A program made the position numbers and the translations under genes. Shown here in pieces: positions 46,901-60,600 of a stretch of DNA of 64,000 nucleotides. The DNA is from Pyxicephalus adspersus (lineage: Eukaryota; Chordata; Amphibia; Anura; Pyxicephalidae). The notes under the pieces were generated by a model, which was not told where the DNA came from, did not search any database, and was given only the letters and a program-made list of their open reading frames with translations. How positions within the stretch are numbered: the stretch's first letter is position 1; each line of letters opens with the position of its first letter. Location: assembly GCF_032062135.1 (NCBI RefSeq), contig NC_092862.1:49707083-49771082 (forward strand), written 5' to 3'.

Positions 46901-49900
46901 AAAATAAAAACAAAAAAAATCACTTTTATAGGTGTAAAACTATTGATCCCGCTGCCATCCTATATTCTCTCTTTTATCTGGCAAAGACTGCTCTGCGGGC
47001 ACAGCCATCATTTTCTGTCTTCTTATGTTGCCTGATCTCGCTGTAAATGTAAAAAAGTGTCAAACTCATTGCGTATGTATGAGATTGAGCATGTGTAGGA
47101 GGAGCAGCCTGCAGCCTCCTGGGATATGGGATGTATGTATGCCAGGAGTCTCCAGGTTTCCCACTCTAACTTTGCCACCACGGTGGTAAGGGCAGAAGGG
47201 GAGAGGTCCTCCCTGAAAAATAAAAAGAATTTTAAAAATAATTTTTTTTTAATTCTTTTAAACGGATAGCTTTTTCATATAATGTTAAAATGTGATGATA
47301 GGTCCACTCTAACTACTGTATTGTTACTTCTTTGCTTTTTTCATAACTGGCCACTAGGTGGCAGAAGGAGTTTTTTTTACATGCAAGTGAACTGAGCAAT
47401 GCCTAGGGATTGAAAGGTCTGTGCACAATAATATAGCCGAATATATGGGCGAAAAAGCTATCAATACAATCCTCTATTTTGTGTCCTATATACTGTCTTG
47501 TACCACATTTAATGAGGATTATAGATGCTTCAAATCCGTAGTAATTTATTTTATTCTGGATGTTACATAAGATTAACATTTTACATTACATAAGATTAAC
47601 ATTTTAGATTAGGGTTTTTATTGTAAGTATTTCAGTAGAAAAAATAATTCTGCATTTTTATGTAGGTGTACATTTTTTTGTTTTGGCTCTCGAAATAATT
47701 AGTCAGTATTAAAAAGCAAAGGTTAAAAAAATGCAGAGCATGATAGATTAGAAACCATGTGCAAAAGGTTGAATATGGTAGACTATTAGAAAAATGAGGA
47801 CTCTGTGCAGAATCGGTGTTATCCTATTGCCTAGGCAGTCCATATACACATTGAGGCAAAGTGTATTGTAGCAGTTGAAGAGAACTTAGATAGTATTAAG
47901 ATAAGAACATGGAGAAAAAAATCTGGACACCATGTTGAACGGGAGGAACTGAAGGAGAAACTTTTAGAGATTAGTTCAGAAAGGGGAGACATTTAAAAAG
48001 AAATTAAAAAAAGTCAATTTTTCCACCTTTACCATTGGGGCCAATTTACATGCTCAAGTCCCAACTGTCAGCACGTGCTGGAGTGTTGAGTTTGCTGCAT
48101 TTTATTTTAATTTTGTTGCAATGCTTCCAAAATGCATGGTGTCACCAGATTGTGGCACTGGCTGCAAGTTCTATTTCAGCATTCCAACTCGCAATTATGG
48201 AAATCACCTTAGAAATAGTAGGTTGATTACATTTAAATCGAATGTAATTTTTCTGGTCTTTTTTTGTCTTGTGTATTGTGTTTTCATCTTTTAACTGTAG
48301 CAGTTAATATACTCATTTTATTTTAATAGGGAAGACATGGATACATTTATCGGGGCTGTAAAATTTAAAAATCAAGTGCAAAATACTGGTGTAGCGGACT
48401 CGTCCTTAAAGAAATCAAGTCATCAGTCCTTGGAGTTCTTGCCAACTGCACTAAATAATGGTAATTCATAAACCTAAACATAATGTGTTTACTATTCAAA
48501 TTTTCTTTTTAGTAAATAAAAAAAAATAAAGGTATTTATTTCAATGCTTTCTTTCCTGTATTATCTGTAGTGCAGCATCTGAGTGAGATCTGCTTCTATC
48601 TGATGTAAAAAAAATAAAAAATAAAAGATTGTGGCCTGGATAACGGTTTACCTGTCCATTAGGGAGATTGATTTCCTTCCTTTTTTTTATTGCCTGCCCT
48701 GACCCCTGATTACTTCAGTTTAGGGGAAAAAGAATATTTGAGTCAGTTTCTACCTTTTTCTGATACCCAATCAGATTATGGGAATACATCTCCTCTTTAG
48801 TGCAGCTATAGACCTAATAGGGAATCAGGAGGATGCTTAATGGTGGAGCCCTTACTTGTCAGAAGAGCATCTGCAAACTTTGGTGGAGAGACCCTGAAAA
48901 GCTTTGCTCTATTAGCGAAACTGGAAGTGGAGGCAGTTTCTCTCCTTCAAAGCAAGGGACTGGATGCTTTGCTGCCTAGGATTGTGCTGGCCTGACCATC
49001 GGGTGAGCAGCATCCTGTGCTTCCACTGTAGTTTGCAGAAGTTTTCCCACCTAAGATGGGGTTTCACCTCTGTCAAAGATCGAGACGTTTCCTCCTCCTC
49101 ACTTATCAAGGGTGTATCTTACCATAAACCTGTGCCTAAATTTTAAAAGACTCGGGTGTAGTCTACAATCTTATACGTCTGACTTCTTTTTTTTTTTTTT
49201 TTTTCTTCAGGTCTTTCAAGTGGCTTGTGCTTATCAGATAGCAGGCTTGATAGCAAGGTAAAGTCTTTATTATGTATTTGAAGCAAGTTAAAAAAGGGTT
49301 TGTATGTATTTCAGAATAATGTTGCTCTGTAATTTTCTTGATGGTTAAAGAAAAGTAACTTGCTGTACCACTTTGCTTTTCCTTTGAGACCCGGCTATTT
49401 CAAAATTATGACAATGTATGCCTTGTATTTCCAGCTGTTTGCTTTCTACTTCCGGTATTTAATATTTTCATCTGCAAATTCACTTTAGATGGCAGCCCCA
49501 TAGACAACTTTAGCTGGAATTTTTTCTATAATAGTGGTTAAACCCTTATGGGTATGAAGCCTGCATTTATAAGGCTCCCACATTTCTGTCCTACAGGTTC
49601 CCCTAAAAATGGACCTTACTCTAAAATACACCTAACCACTATTAGCCCCCTTTTTCCTGGTTTTATATTTTCTTTATGTGTTTGGGTTTATCTGTTAATG
49701 ACAAATATTTTATTTTCAGTTCAAAACCTTTTGTATGTTTGTTTTTTTTGTTTTAGTCTACCAGTGTGCAAGCTGCTCAAAAAGAAATGTGTGGTTCTCC
49801 TGCTAAAGAAATAAGTTCATCTGTAGCAAGTTTCCTGGAAAATGAAAAGTTAATATCTATTGCCAGTTTAGATGGTAGTAGTTCAGGTAATATAAAATCT

Positions 49901-50422
49901 ATTATTTTGATCACAAGATTATATTCATATTTCAAATTGTTTAATATTTAATTTATACTGAAACCCTTTTATTATCTCTAATATACTGCTTTTAAAATTG
50001 CAGTTGACTTTATTCATTGTTTTCACTTTGCAGATGAAGAATTAAATGATGAAGAATTTTTTGACGATGAGCTAGAGGCATACTTTAAAAAACTTCGTCC
50101 ACCTGGAATGCAACGCGGAGTTATTGAGGGGCAAGAAATTCAGGAGCCAAAGAGATCATCCTACACGGTACAAAGGATTAACATTTTTTTTTTGTGGTTG
50201 CAGTTTTTGCTAACATACATTAAATAAAATCCATTGATGAATGTGACATCCACTTCAACCTTTACTCTGGTGCTGTGTAACCAGTCGGTTTCCATACCTC
50301 CTTTTATATATTGAGCCCCCAACAGCAGAGTCTGTGGTGGGGTATAATGGTGCCTTTTAAGGCATATTGTATTTTTAAACGTGTCAACTTGTGTGTGACT
50401 GGCACATTGACAAGAGTGTTGT

Positions 50423-50457
<35 letters not shown>

Positions 50458-50929
50458 TGGGCTTTCTTTTTTTTTTGTAGCCAGAATTTCAAATAAATAA
50501 ATGAATTTCTTTATTTGTAGATCTACCTTTAGCAGCAATAACTTGAAGTAATTGTTTTCTGTATGACTTTATTAGGCTCTCGCACTGTTGTGGGTTTTTG
50601 GCCCACTGTTTTAACATTCGTATAATTCATTGTTTTTGGGAATTGGTTTTGTGCACAGCTTTTTAAGTTTCTACTGCGGAATTTTGATCAGGTTGAAGTC
50701 TAGACCTAAGCTGAGCCTTTGCAGTTCTTTACTTTTACAGCCATTCTCCTCCTTATTGGTATGGAATCAGTAAAGTTGGAATTAAATTTTTCACACACTG
50801 CTTCTGCATTTTCTGTGTAATGTCATCTGTTTCTTTTGAGCTTATGTTTGCTTAATTGTAAGTCCTGCAAATGACTGAATGATTACAGTTATCTTCTGAT
50901 AGACAACTTAATTAATAAAAGATGTCATG

Positions 50930-50962
<33 letters not shown>

Positions 50963-53900
50963 TTATGGTTTGAATGTTAAATATAATCACACACGCGACA
51001 GGTGAGTTGCACCCACTAGGAAAAATCACTTATCTTTAAAGACACCTTCTCTGACTTCATGCTTTGTCTTTAGGATGGAAAGTTTCAAGAACAGGACTTG
51101 GTAAAGACAGAGGAAAATTCTAACAGTGGCCCTAACCTTTCATTACTATTTTCAAACCAAAAAATAAATTACATTTTTATGCCTTATTGAATTTTTTGAA
51201 GTATAAGTTAAGGGTCACCAGCTTTCATTCTGTAATGTAATGGCTGTCCAAAAAACCCTGCATTAACCTATAACTGCACTTTAGGAACAAGTGTTCTGTT
51301 TGCATCCTGCAGACGTAAACCAGCACACCCTTCAATATTGCATACTTCCCAAGATCTGATGACCTAAGTATTTCTGTATCATTCATCTTCCCAAGCAATG
51401 GCAGCTAGTATTTCATGTATGGAAGGTACAAAATGAATCCACCTTGATCACACGGCTTTCTTTTTCCAGGCAAAGAACAGTTTTTCAAGAAGAGTTGCTA
51501 ATCAAGAATATGATGGTCTTCAGTGTAATGGGGATTTTCAGGTAATTTTGTATTTATTTAAAATAATTATTAAATTATAAAACTTAATTTAGTGTGATTC
51601 ACAGGGTGTTTGTGCTAATTGGTTTTAGTCCTTGTTGCCTGATGGTTTGCTGCTTTCTGTATCCCAGGAGGACTTTCAGATGCTTCAGGTTCGGCTTGCA
51701 GCAACAGGAATGGATTCAGCCCCAGCTAGTGATGATGATCTAGAACTCGAGCTGGTGAAATCTGGACAGGAGCCCTTACAAAGGGAGCACTTCCTAGAGA
51801 ATACAGCAAGACATTTGGTATAAATACTTATATTAGCTAACACATAAATTTATACATGATATCATGTAGTTTTAAAAGGAAAGTTATCAGAAAAATGATT
51901 ATTGTAGGTAGAGTGTTACCAATGTTGTTGGTGTTTGTACTAAACCATCGATCTCCTTAATCTAAGCAGAAGCAGTGCAAGTAGAAGAGGTCTGCATGGC
52001 CAAAATTGTGTACTTTACCTGCTCAGATGCACCTCTTTTTGGTCACATCACCTTCTGCTTTTAGTGAATCCCTCCCCAACTAAACTGTTTTTGCTCTGTT
52101 GTCATAATCACCTCCTCCTTTTCTGAAGTGTTCATTGTTTCATTGTCTCCTGCACAAGCCAGTCTTGTCTGCCCTCAACTTCTCATCTTCCAGCTTTTGC
52201 TGACTGGTTTTGCAACAGTAAGTTCTTAAGATGAATGGTTCATTTTTGGACAATTGTAAGATCTTTAACCTCTTTAGTGGTAATCCTGAGTGTGGCTCGG
52301 GGTAATTTTTAGTAACCCCAAGCCACACTCGGGATGGAATTGCCAGGTAGTTTTAAAGGCTTACCTGGTAAGCAGTGCCTGTGGTGTCCTCCAGCGATGC
52401 GCGGCATCTTCTTTCCCTGGCGATGCCAGCCATGCATCTGTGTAACCTGTCGTTGGGCGGCATCTGGGTCCCCGGCGTGTGAACATTGGGGATGCAACAA
52501 CAGGGGAAGCAGATGCCGGCTGGCATCTTCGTGCAGCTGGGGGTGGCACTGTGTGGCTGTGAGGTGGGGTTCTATGTACTATGTACCTCTTTTACATTTA
52601 AAAATACCTAATATTCATACCGCTCGGGAGGTTAAAGTTACACTGGCAAAGTTAAAGGTTGCCCTAAATCTCTGAGTGTTAAGTTGATTTTGGGCCTGTG
52701 TTGTCAGGTTTAAGACTTGTCAGTGGTCACATGTACATTTAACATGTATTTCAGTTTCAATGGTTTCAGAATTCATTGAGACATATGGTACATTTATGCT
52801 GCCGACACCTAGGCTTTATTGGTTGCTTCGGGCTACTTTTCTTTTTTGACACGGGCTCTTACTTTGAAAGCTGCACATAAGAAACTACAAGAATGTTCAG
52901 TGTGGAGTTCTTATTTGATATTGCTTATCCTTGTCTCTTAGGATTTTCTGTCTTTCTAACACATTTTCACGTGTAAACTGTATTTCAGATCGGGGAACAG
53001 CATAGGCCAAGTTTTAGGCCAGGCTTGGAAGGAGGCAGTTCAGAAGAGGAAACTTCAAATGAAGTATTAAGTGTTCCTAACAACCGTGCTTGTTTGCCAT
53101 GGAGGCAGTCTGCAGAGTTCCATGACATTTCCTCCCCTAGAGCTTCCATAGTAGTTGGTATGTGGGTTAAGACAATTCTAGTGTGTGTGTGTGTGTATGT
53201 ATGTATATATATGTGTGTATGTATGTATATATATATATATATTATTCATATTATTCATCTTTAAAATATTACTTCATCTCCAGTACTTGTTTGACTATCA
53301 GTTTCTTCAAAAACACTCCTTTACCTAATAACTAACCAATTTTTAGTCGAAATTTACATATTGGTATTTGTTAGAAGTCATAGAGGTACCTGCCAACTAT
53401 TCACTCACACTAATCACTTTGGCTGTTCACAGGTATGTAGAACGGCGAGACATGGACATTAAAGAGGAGAGGTCAAAGTTGTCAATAAATTACAAGCAGT
53501 GATTGATGGCCTAGCTTCACCTTGCATACAACTGCATGTTAGTGAATTATGTACCAGTCAGTAAATAGCTTAATTAGCCGATAGAGTTGAAATCTGTCTG
53601 GTTTTAATGGTGTCTGATCCACATATTTCCAGGCTTAATTTATTGCTGTTATTGTTCTTCTTTGGCAAGATTCCCTTGCACTTGTTTGGTGATTTTTTTT
53701 TTTTTTTTGAATATAGGACAAGAGTTTGGACTCGGAGACGGTAGTAGTGAAAGTGAAGATGTTTCAAAGGTGCTACTGGCATCAAACTCTCCCAGTGTAT
53801 CATGGAAAAAAGATAGTTATACTAGAAATATTGCTGGTGAAGAAAATGTGGGCATTTTTAGCCAGGTAAGTAACATTACTGTGCACTAGAGCTGAAATGT

Positions 53901-54562
53901 GCAAAGAGGAGCAGTTAACTACAACAGTACATCTAAATAAAAAGGAAAGTGCCTTAATGAATATCAGTCCTGCATCTGCTAGCCGTGAAGGTAGGGGTCT
54001 GTCTAATATCAATTGGGAATATCATCAAGATTTTTAAAAGGTGCATTTATTATGATGTCCCTAATTGGGGTCCGTGTTCTTCCCAAAAATGATTTTCAGC
54101 CACGTGGGGGGATGTTGTAGCCAGATGGTCAGAAACTGGGTGTGGCAAGACACTGCAAATTGATCCCAGTTGTTTATGCCATAGGTATCCAGTAACCCCT
54201 ATTATTGTGTTAGTATTCCTCCTACCCCCTTTTTTTTGTTCCAACTTTCTAATACCTGCTCTGTTAGTATGTCCACTGTCCCATTTTTGTATTATGGCCC
54301 AATTGTCCAGGGCTAGTGTATTGTAACTTAACTTCCTAGTGATCAGTGTAGTGTAACAAGTTAGGCTTAGTTCACATTTTTTTTTACATAATAGGAAACC
54401 TTCTGATAATGCATGCATAGAAGGAATAGCCCACAGCCTTCTGGCATATGTGACACAAATATACCAGGTGGCAGGGATTTCCCCTTTAGTCTTTACCACC
54501 ATGACAGTAAAGAGTCCCCCCAAAATTATTTTCCATTATATAAAAGGGAAAGTAGGAAAATT

Positions 54563-54594
<32 letters not shown>

Positions 54595-57588
54595 CTTAAA
54601 AATGTGGAGATGCTTGTGTTAGCAGATGGCGTCAGGACAGCCAGTGTCCCCCTCTCATCACTGCCCATATTCTATGTGCAAAAAAAACTACCTGTAAGAT
54701 TTATCCACCCAAGTGTGTGTAATGATGCCATTGGCAGGGCAGTGTAATAGACTGCAGAATATGCCGAGCAGCCTTTACACACACACACAGCTATCACGTG
54801 CTGCCAATGGCATCCTTACACACCCTTGGGTGGATACATTTCACAGGCTGTGTTCAATCCTTCATATCTCCTTAAATCTCTCGTTTGTCATGACATTACA
54901 TTCTCAGGGCACACAAGGGACTCTCATAGCTACTAGTAACCAACATTTCTTCAAAGAATTTCAAGATATGAAGCTAACAAGTTTAACAAATTGTGAAAAT
55001 TGAACATTGCGGTTGCTGTTTTCAAAAAGTGTGTCTAGGAGCCCAAAATTTAAAAAGCAAATTGGGCACTTACATAGCAGGAAGCTCTTGGGAAAACTAT
55101 GGGGGTGAAACCTGTTAGAGAAGGGTGCCTGTTGAAAAGGGTTATGCTCAATATCGAAAATGGTTCATAATACATTTAAAAAGAAAATGAAAGATTTAGC
55201 ATTGGTACAGCTGTTTTTCACTTAAACTAACCCACGTGGCATAATTATGGTATCTCTTTTATTACCAGTACTTCTAAGTCTGTGTTTTCTTAAGTGCCTT
55301 TTTGTATAATCTACCATTATTATTTTATGTATATTTGTTTAAACCCCCAAAAATGTATATATTACATTTTGCAGGTTTCTTGAATGTGGTATTGGTTTTT
55401 TCAGGCTTTTTTCCTGATTATCTTGCCAGGAAAACACTCATGTCCTAATCGGACAGCATTGTATTTGTGAAACAGCATTGTTACCTTAAGGAATGTGTTG
55501 GCTATACATAATACACCCTCTTACCATTTTCATAAGTGGACAATAACTTGTGCAGTTTAGAGCTAACCCAGGCAGAACTGATTTATTGCTGAGGAAGCAG
55601 TGTTCAGCCAACTACAGGAAACAAAATACAAGCATGTATTTAACAAACCAAAAAAAGGAGCAAATAATGTTAGAAATGTTTACATATACTACAGTCTATC
55701 TCCTGCCCAGATTTTTTAGACTAGGTACTAGTAGACTTTTTTATATAGTAAAGCTAAAGGGTGAGTTTTTATGTCTATGCCATTATTTAAAGTTAACATA
55801 TTTTTTTTGTTTTGTTTTTAGTCTCCTGCGGACCGTGTTGCTCCTATTGGAAATGGCGACAGTAAGAAAGAATTAAAGAGACCTGCTGTGGAACAAAATG
55901 AGAGTAAAACTTTTACTGATAATCCAAATTATGTAAGTTGGTGAGATGGCACAAGCTTTTGCTTTTGATGTCTGGTAAACAGGGACTAGGATGATGGAAC
56001 TAAAGCAAACATCTTCAATAACAATGAAATTGTTGTCAGATTACTGGCAGTATTCAGTTCAATTGAAAACTGGTAGTTTGAGAGAATATCTGTTATATAT
56101 TCCTGAATCAATTTTTTAGAGCATTTATAAAACGCTTGCCAGCAGAGGTCTCCAGTGCCACACTTGTGGAAGTTATCAACATTTTTATGTTTTAAACTCC
56201 ACACTCTATTGATATTTATGTGTTTTTTTGTTTTGCGTAGAGTCTAAAAGTATTATACAGTGGTGGTATGTTTTGTTCTACATTTTTTTTTTCTTCAAGT
56301 CTAAAACAAAGTATAACAAATTTATATATACATTTGTTTTTTTTTTTTTTTATAGAGCTCTAGCAATCTGGATTTTTCTGAAGCCAATGTGGCTCATAAA
56401 CTGAACTCTCTTTACTTCCAGGAAAGCAAAACACCAAACCAGTCAATCACAAACGATATTGCCCACTTCTCTCAGATGTTTTCATCTAGTGTTAGTAGTG
56501 CGTTGAATGATTTGAGACCCCCTGAATCTGGGGCTGTTCAGATTGAAGATTCAAGTACAGCCATAGTCAGTGGTTTAGCAGATGAATATTTATCACCTAC
56601 ATATTCACAAAATAAAAAACTCTCTTCAGATTCCTGGCAGTCTCACGCACAGACCTTTCAGTGGAGCTTTGATCAAGGTGGCAGTGAAAAAGGTAAGTTC
56701 AGATATAATGAAACTTTAGATAGTTAGTTAAGCTTTATGATGTATTAATGCTGCATGTTGTTTTAAAGCTTAATTCAGGGCAGTGATAACATTACCACAA
56801 TAGTAATAATCACCCTCCACCCATTTGAAGAATACATTAATATTATATATATTTTTTTTTTTTCTGTAGGGGAATGATCTAACAGTAGTATTTCAGTTTA
56901 TGGTAAGAATAATGGATCAAGGGGAGCAGAGAAGAAAATACGAAAAAAAGTTATTTTACTTTCTGCTCCTCTCTTATTGGCAAAAACTCTTCAATACTTT
57001 ATTTATACCCAGCAATAAAGATCATAATGTGACAAGGGGGTTACCAACCTTGTGCGTAAACGTGGTTTTGGCCTGGGAAATTGCTGAATTAACAGAAGGC
57101 TGCTTGCCATTCATGCACTTTTCAAAAACATTTGGACATTGTATTACCATCAATGTCCATATTAATATTGTGAAGTTGTAAAAGCAAGCATTGGATATTT
57201 AGTGCTAATATTTAACTGTATGTCTTAATTTTTTAAAAGTTTTATTTTACTCATGTACCTTGACACCATCTCTGCTTACGCTGAAGTGAGCTTATTTCTT
57301 AATCCCCCTAGCGGTATTCCCAAGTGTGACTCGGGGTGGATTTTACCTGCAAATAGCGGTAATCCCGTGTCACACTCGGGGTAGCTTTAACCTAAAAAAA
57401 AAAAACCCACTTACCTTGCTCTGTTGTCATCCTGCTGGGGACATGTCTGTCTTCTTCGATCCCCAGCCGCGCAATGCAGAGACGTTCTCCAGGGTTCCCC
57501 AGTGATGGGCGGGCGGATCAGTGGGAAATTCAAATAATTTTTTTTATGTGATTCAATGCAAAATAGCTGTACTGAGTCCAATACAAAA

Positions 57589-57646
<58 letters not shown>

Positions 57647-60600
57647 TACTTGTACGCTTAGATTACGTTTACCTATTTTATTGTTTAACCAATTTTTTTT
57701 TTTAATTTAAAGTTTAATATTAAATATTGGATATATTTCAGTGAAGAAGAAGAATTATAGCCTACAATGTAAAAAAAAGTTTACATGCAAAAAAAGTAAA
57801 GCTTTTTACGTGGACATTTGGACGGAATTAGAATAGGGGGTTTAAGCACCATATTATTTTAGAAATCTAGTACAAATGACCTTTTCGGAATGAAACCTGA
57901 ACCCTGGACAACACAGCGGGCAAGCAGCAACATAACTGGCAGTTTTAAGGGTCTGGCCATTTGGCCACAACCAGGGGGGGAGCAAGTCTGCATAACGTGG
58001 ATTAAGGTATTATGAGACAAAGACAAGTATTAGTCTGTGTTGGATCATATCCTATAGGAACAATATATTCTTCATCTAATTGAGGGAGGGTTAACTAATG
58101 ATTTTTCACTGCTCAGAGTTCAAATTTTAACCTTACCATTTGCAAGGAATAATTTTAGTGTTAAACAACATTAAAGTGTCAGTTTAACAAGAACATAGGT
58201 AAAATCTATTTTAGGGGTCATACAGAAATAATATGTTATGATTCTCATTTACACATACTGTACAGTATGCATATGGTATGTGCCTAAAAGAATTCATGTT
58301 CAATCCCCTAAAATATAAATCAGGACAGAATTCAATGAATTTCAAATAGTTTAAAGCCTATTTCACAAATTTGATGTGAGCAGCACCTTCCACATAACCT
58401 TTGACAAGGACAACAAAAGTCTAGAAAAGATGTGTTACGTGTAATTTAAATCTTAATTCTTTACCGTGTTTCCTTAAACTGCTTATTATCTCTTATGCAG
58501 ATGTACAATGTTGTATATACCCAGAGCTTTTACTTGACGTTATTCTGGAAGATACACCTAAAGAATAATAGGCAAAACATTTTTTAGTCCTGCTTAGAGT
58601 AGAAGGGGGTGTCCTGTTCAAAATGTATGCTTTAGAGGATTTCTCCTCCTCTCTTGATCTGGGGACAGCTCTAACATTGGATTTCTGTTCACTTTCTGTT
58701 CGGATAATTGCCAGTAAACAAATCTCTTTAATTGTGCCACAGACAGAAATATAAAATTGGCAGAAATTATTACCTATATAGTTTTATGTTTCAACACAAA
58801 ACTATGAAGAAAGGTTTAGTGACTTTTAAAAGATATTGTAGGTTTATCGTTTTTTTACTGTTCATTTTTTAATATCAGAATGTTTGTGTTTATATTTTTT
58901 TTTTTTCAGTGGAGAACCCCACATATAGTGTGGTTTACCAAAATGAAGAAGGCAAATGGGTTACTGATCTTGCTTACTATAAATCATTTGATAATGAACA
59001 AGCTGCAGAAATTTCTGGAACTGCTAATGGCCAGTTTAACGAGGGAGACTTTGTTGTTGGAAGTAAGAATTTGTAGTTCTATTAAATATTTTTCTTAAAT
59101 ATTTTGGATTGTTAACCTGTTTCTTTGATATGCTTGGCCAAAATACATGTTAACTTTAGGATTATGATGGCACAGATATGCCCCTCCCCAATTTTGCATT
59201 TATCTGTCAGGCAAAGAAGCATTTTTGTGAGGCTTTGTATATCATTGGATTTAAATGGGTTGCTTAACATGTCTACATTCCCCACCAAATACTAAATCTT
59301 GGAGTGCACTGAGCTGAATTGCACAGAACACGTTTCCGCATTCAGAGAAACTGACTTTGACTTGAAGTGGTCTTAAAATGTTTTGGAACATTTGGGCCTA
59401 CCAGCCCATTGCTCTGCTTCTATCATTGTAGTATGCAGAAGCTTGGTTACATCCAGTGATTGAACATAGCTTTAGATTTAGCATTGCTAGTTCTCGGTAT
59501 ATAGACATAGAAGAGTGGTAGCACAAAGAAATCCAAAGGTCTCATAAGGTTTGCCCCCCCCCCCCCCCCCCCGCCCAAAGTCTAACACATAAAGCTAACA
59601 TTTGATAAAAAGATATATCTTCTAGTAAAAAAAAATCTATTGATAAATCATACTGCTTTGGGTTGAACATTGTTGTGTATTCTTAAATGGCCATTGACCC
59701 TTCTCTTGACTAATACGTTTTATTTTAGGTCTACAGATATTAAACTCACTAGTCTAAAGTTGGCAACATTTTCTTATTACTTTTCTTGTGGATAGGTACA
59801 ATATTAGCTGTCCACCAGTTATGTGAAACTTTTACTGTTAGAACAGATTATTCAAATACCAGTTAATGCAGAAGCAAACTATGAGGGAAAAAAAACCCAT
59901 TCACCTTTTATCTGGGCTGGAAGAAGCGCCAGGCGCCACTACTTTTTCTCTCTTTCTGCTTGCATCACACCTAATCTCGCACTGCACAGGTCTGAGATCG
60001 AGTGACGTATGACTGCATGAGATTGGCATCTAGGTTTCTTTCATCTAGGTCTGTCTCAGCATGGGTATTTGTACCCCCTTTTATTACTGTGCTTCTACAG
60101 TAGCTGCTTATATTGTTTTTATTTTTTGCTTAAAGCGTACCTATACTCACAAAATCAACTTTGGTTTATGAATAACATAAGCCCAAGTTATAATCATCTG
60201 AATACCTTTTTTTTTTTCCAGCTTGCTTTGACCTTTAAACATGAAAAACGAGTTCTAGCCACACCTCCAGGTCTTCATCGCCTAGGTGGTGAAATGGATT
60301 CCGGGAAATGCCATCCTTGGTGGGAGTGTTTCCAATCCAATCCAGTTTTCTCCCTAGAATTGTTTTTAAGTTGGGTTGGAAGAGGCTGTAGGTGGGTGCC
60401 AGTCTCTATATTGTCTTAAATCTTTCAATAATCACCTAAAAACAGCCGGGTGGTTACTGAAAAGTGCCGGGTGGTGCGCCCAGCTAAAAGGGTCTGGGGA
60501 GAACACTGCACTCCCTCTGCCCTAATTATGCTGATTTTTTTTTTTTTTTTCTTTCCTTGCCTGGGACTTTTATGTCACTCAAGTGCGACTCCTCAGTCTG

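Larger units (their letters stand above)
53866..55821 (+). other. CEP192: CEP192 intron 11 (non-coding)
   Basis: Contains a family F-related fragment (54,365-54,560) and a hairpin repeat (54,704-54,834). The rest is unrecognised; ORFs of up to 157 codons on the minus strand show no domain. Confidence 0.6.

Noticed and set aside
50161..50538. Lys-rich minus-strand ORF
   Set aside because: It is created by a T-homopolymer and a transposon relic in CEP192 intron 7.
54050..54523. 157-codon minus-strand ORF in CEP192 intron 11
   Set aside because: It overlaps a family F repeat fragment, and no domain or conserved motif is visible.
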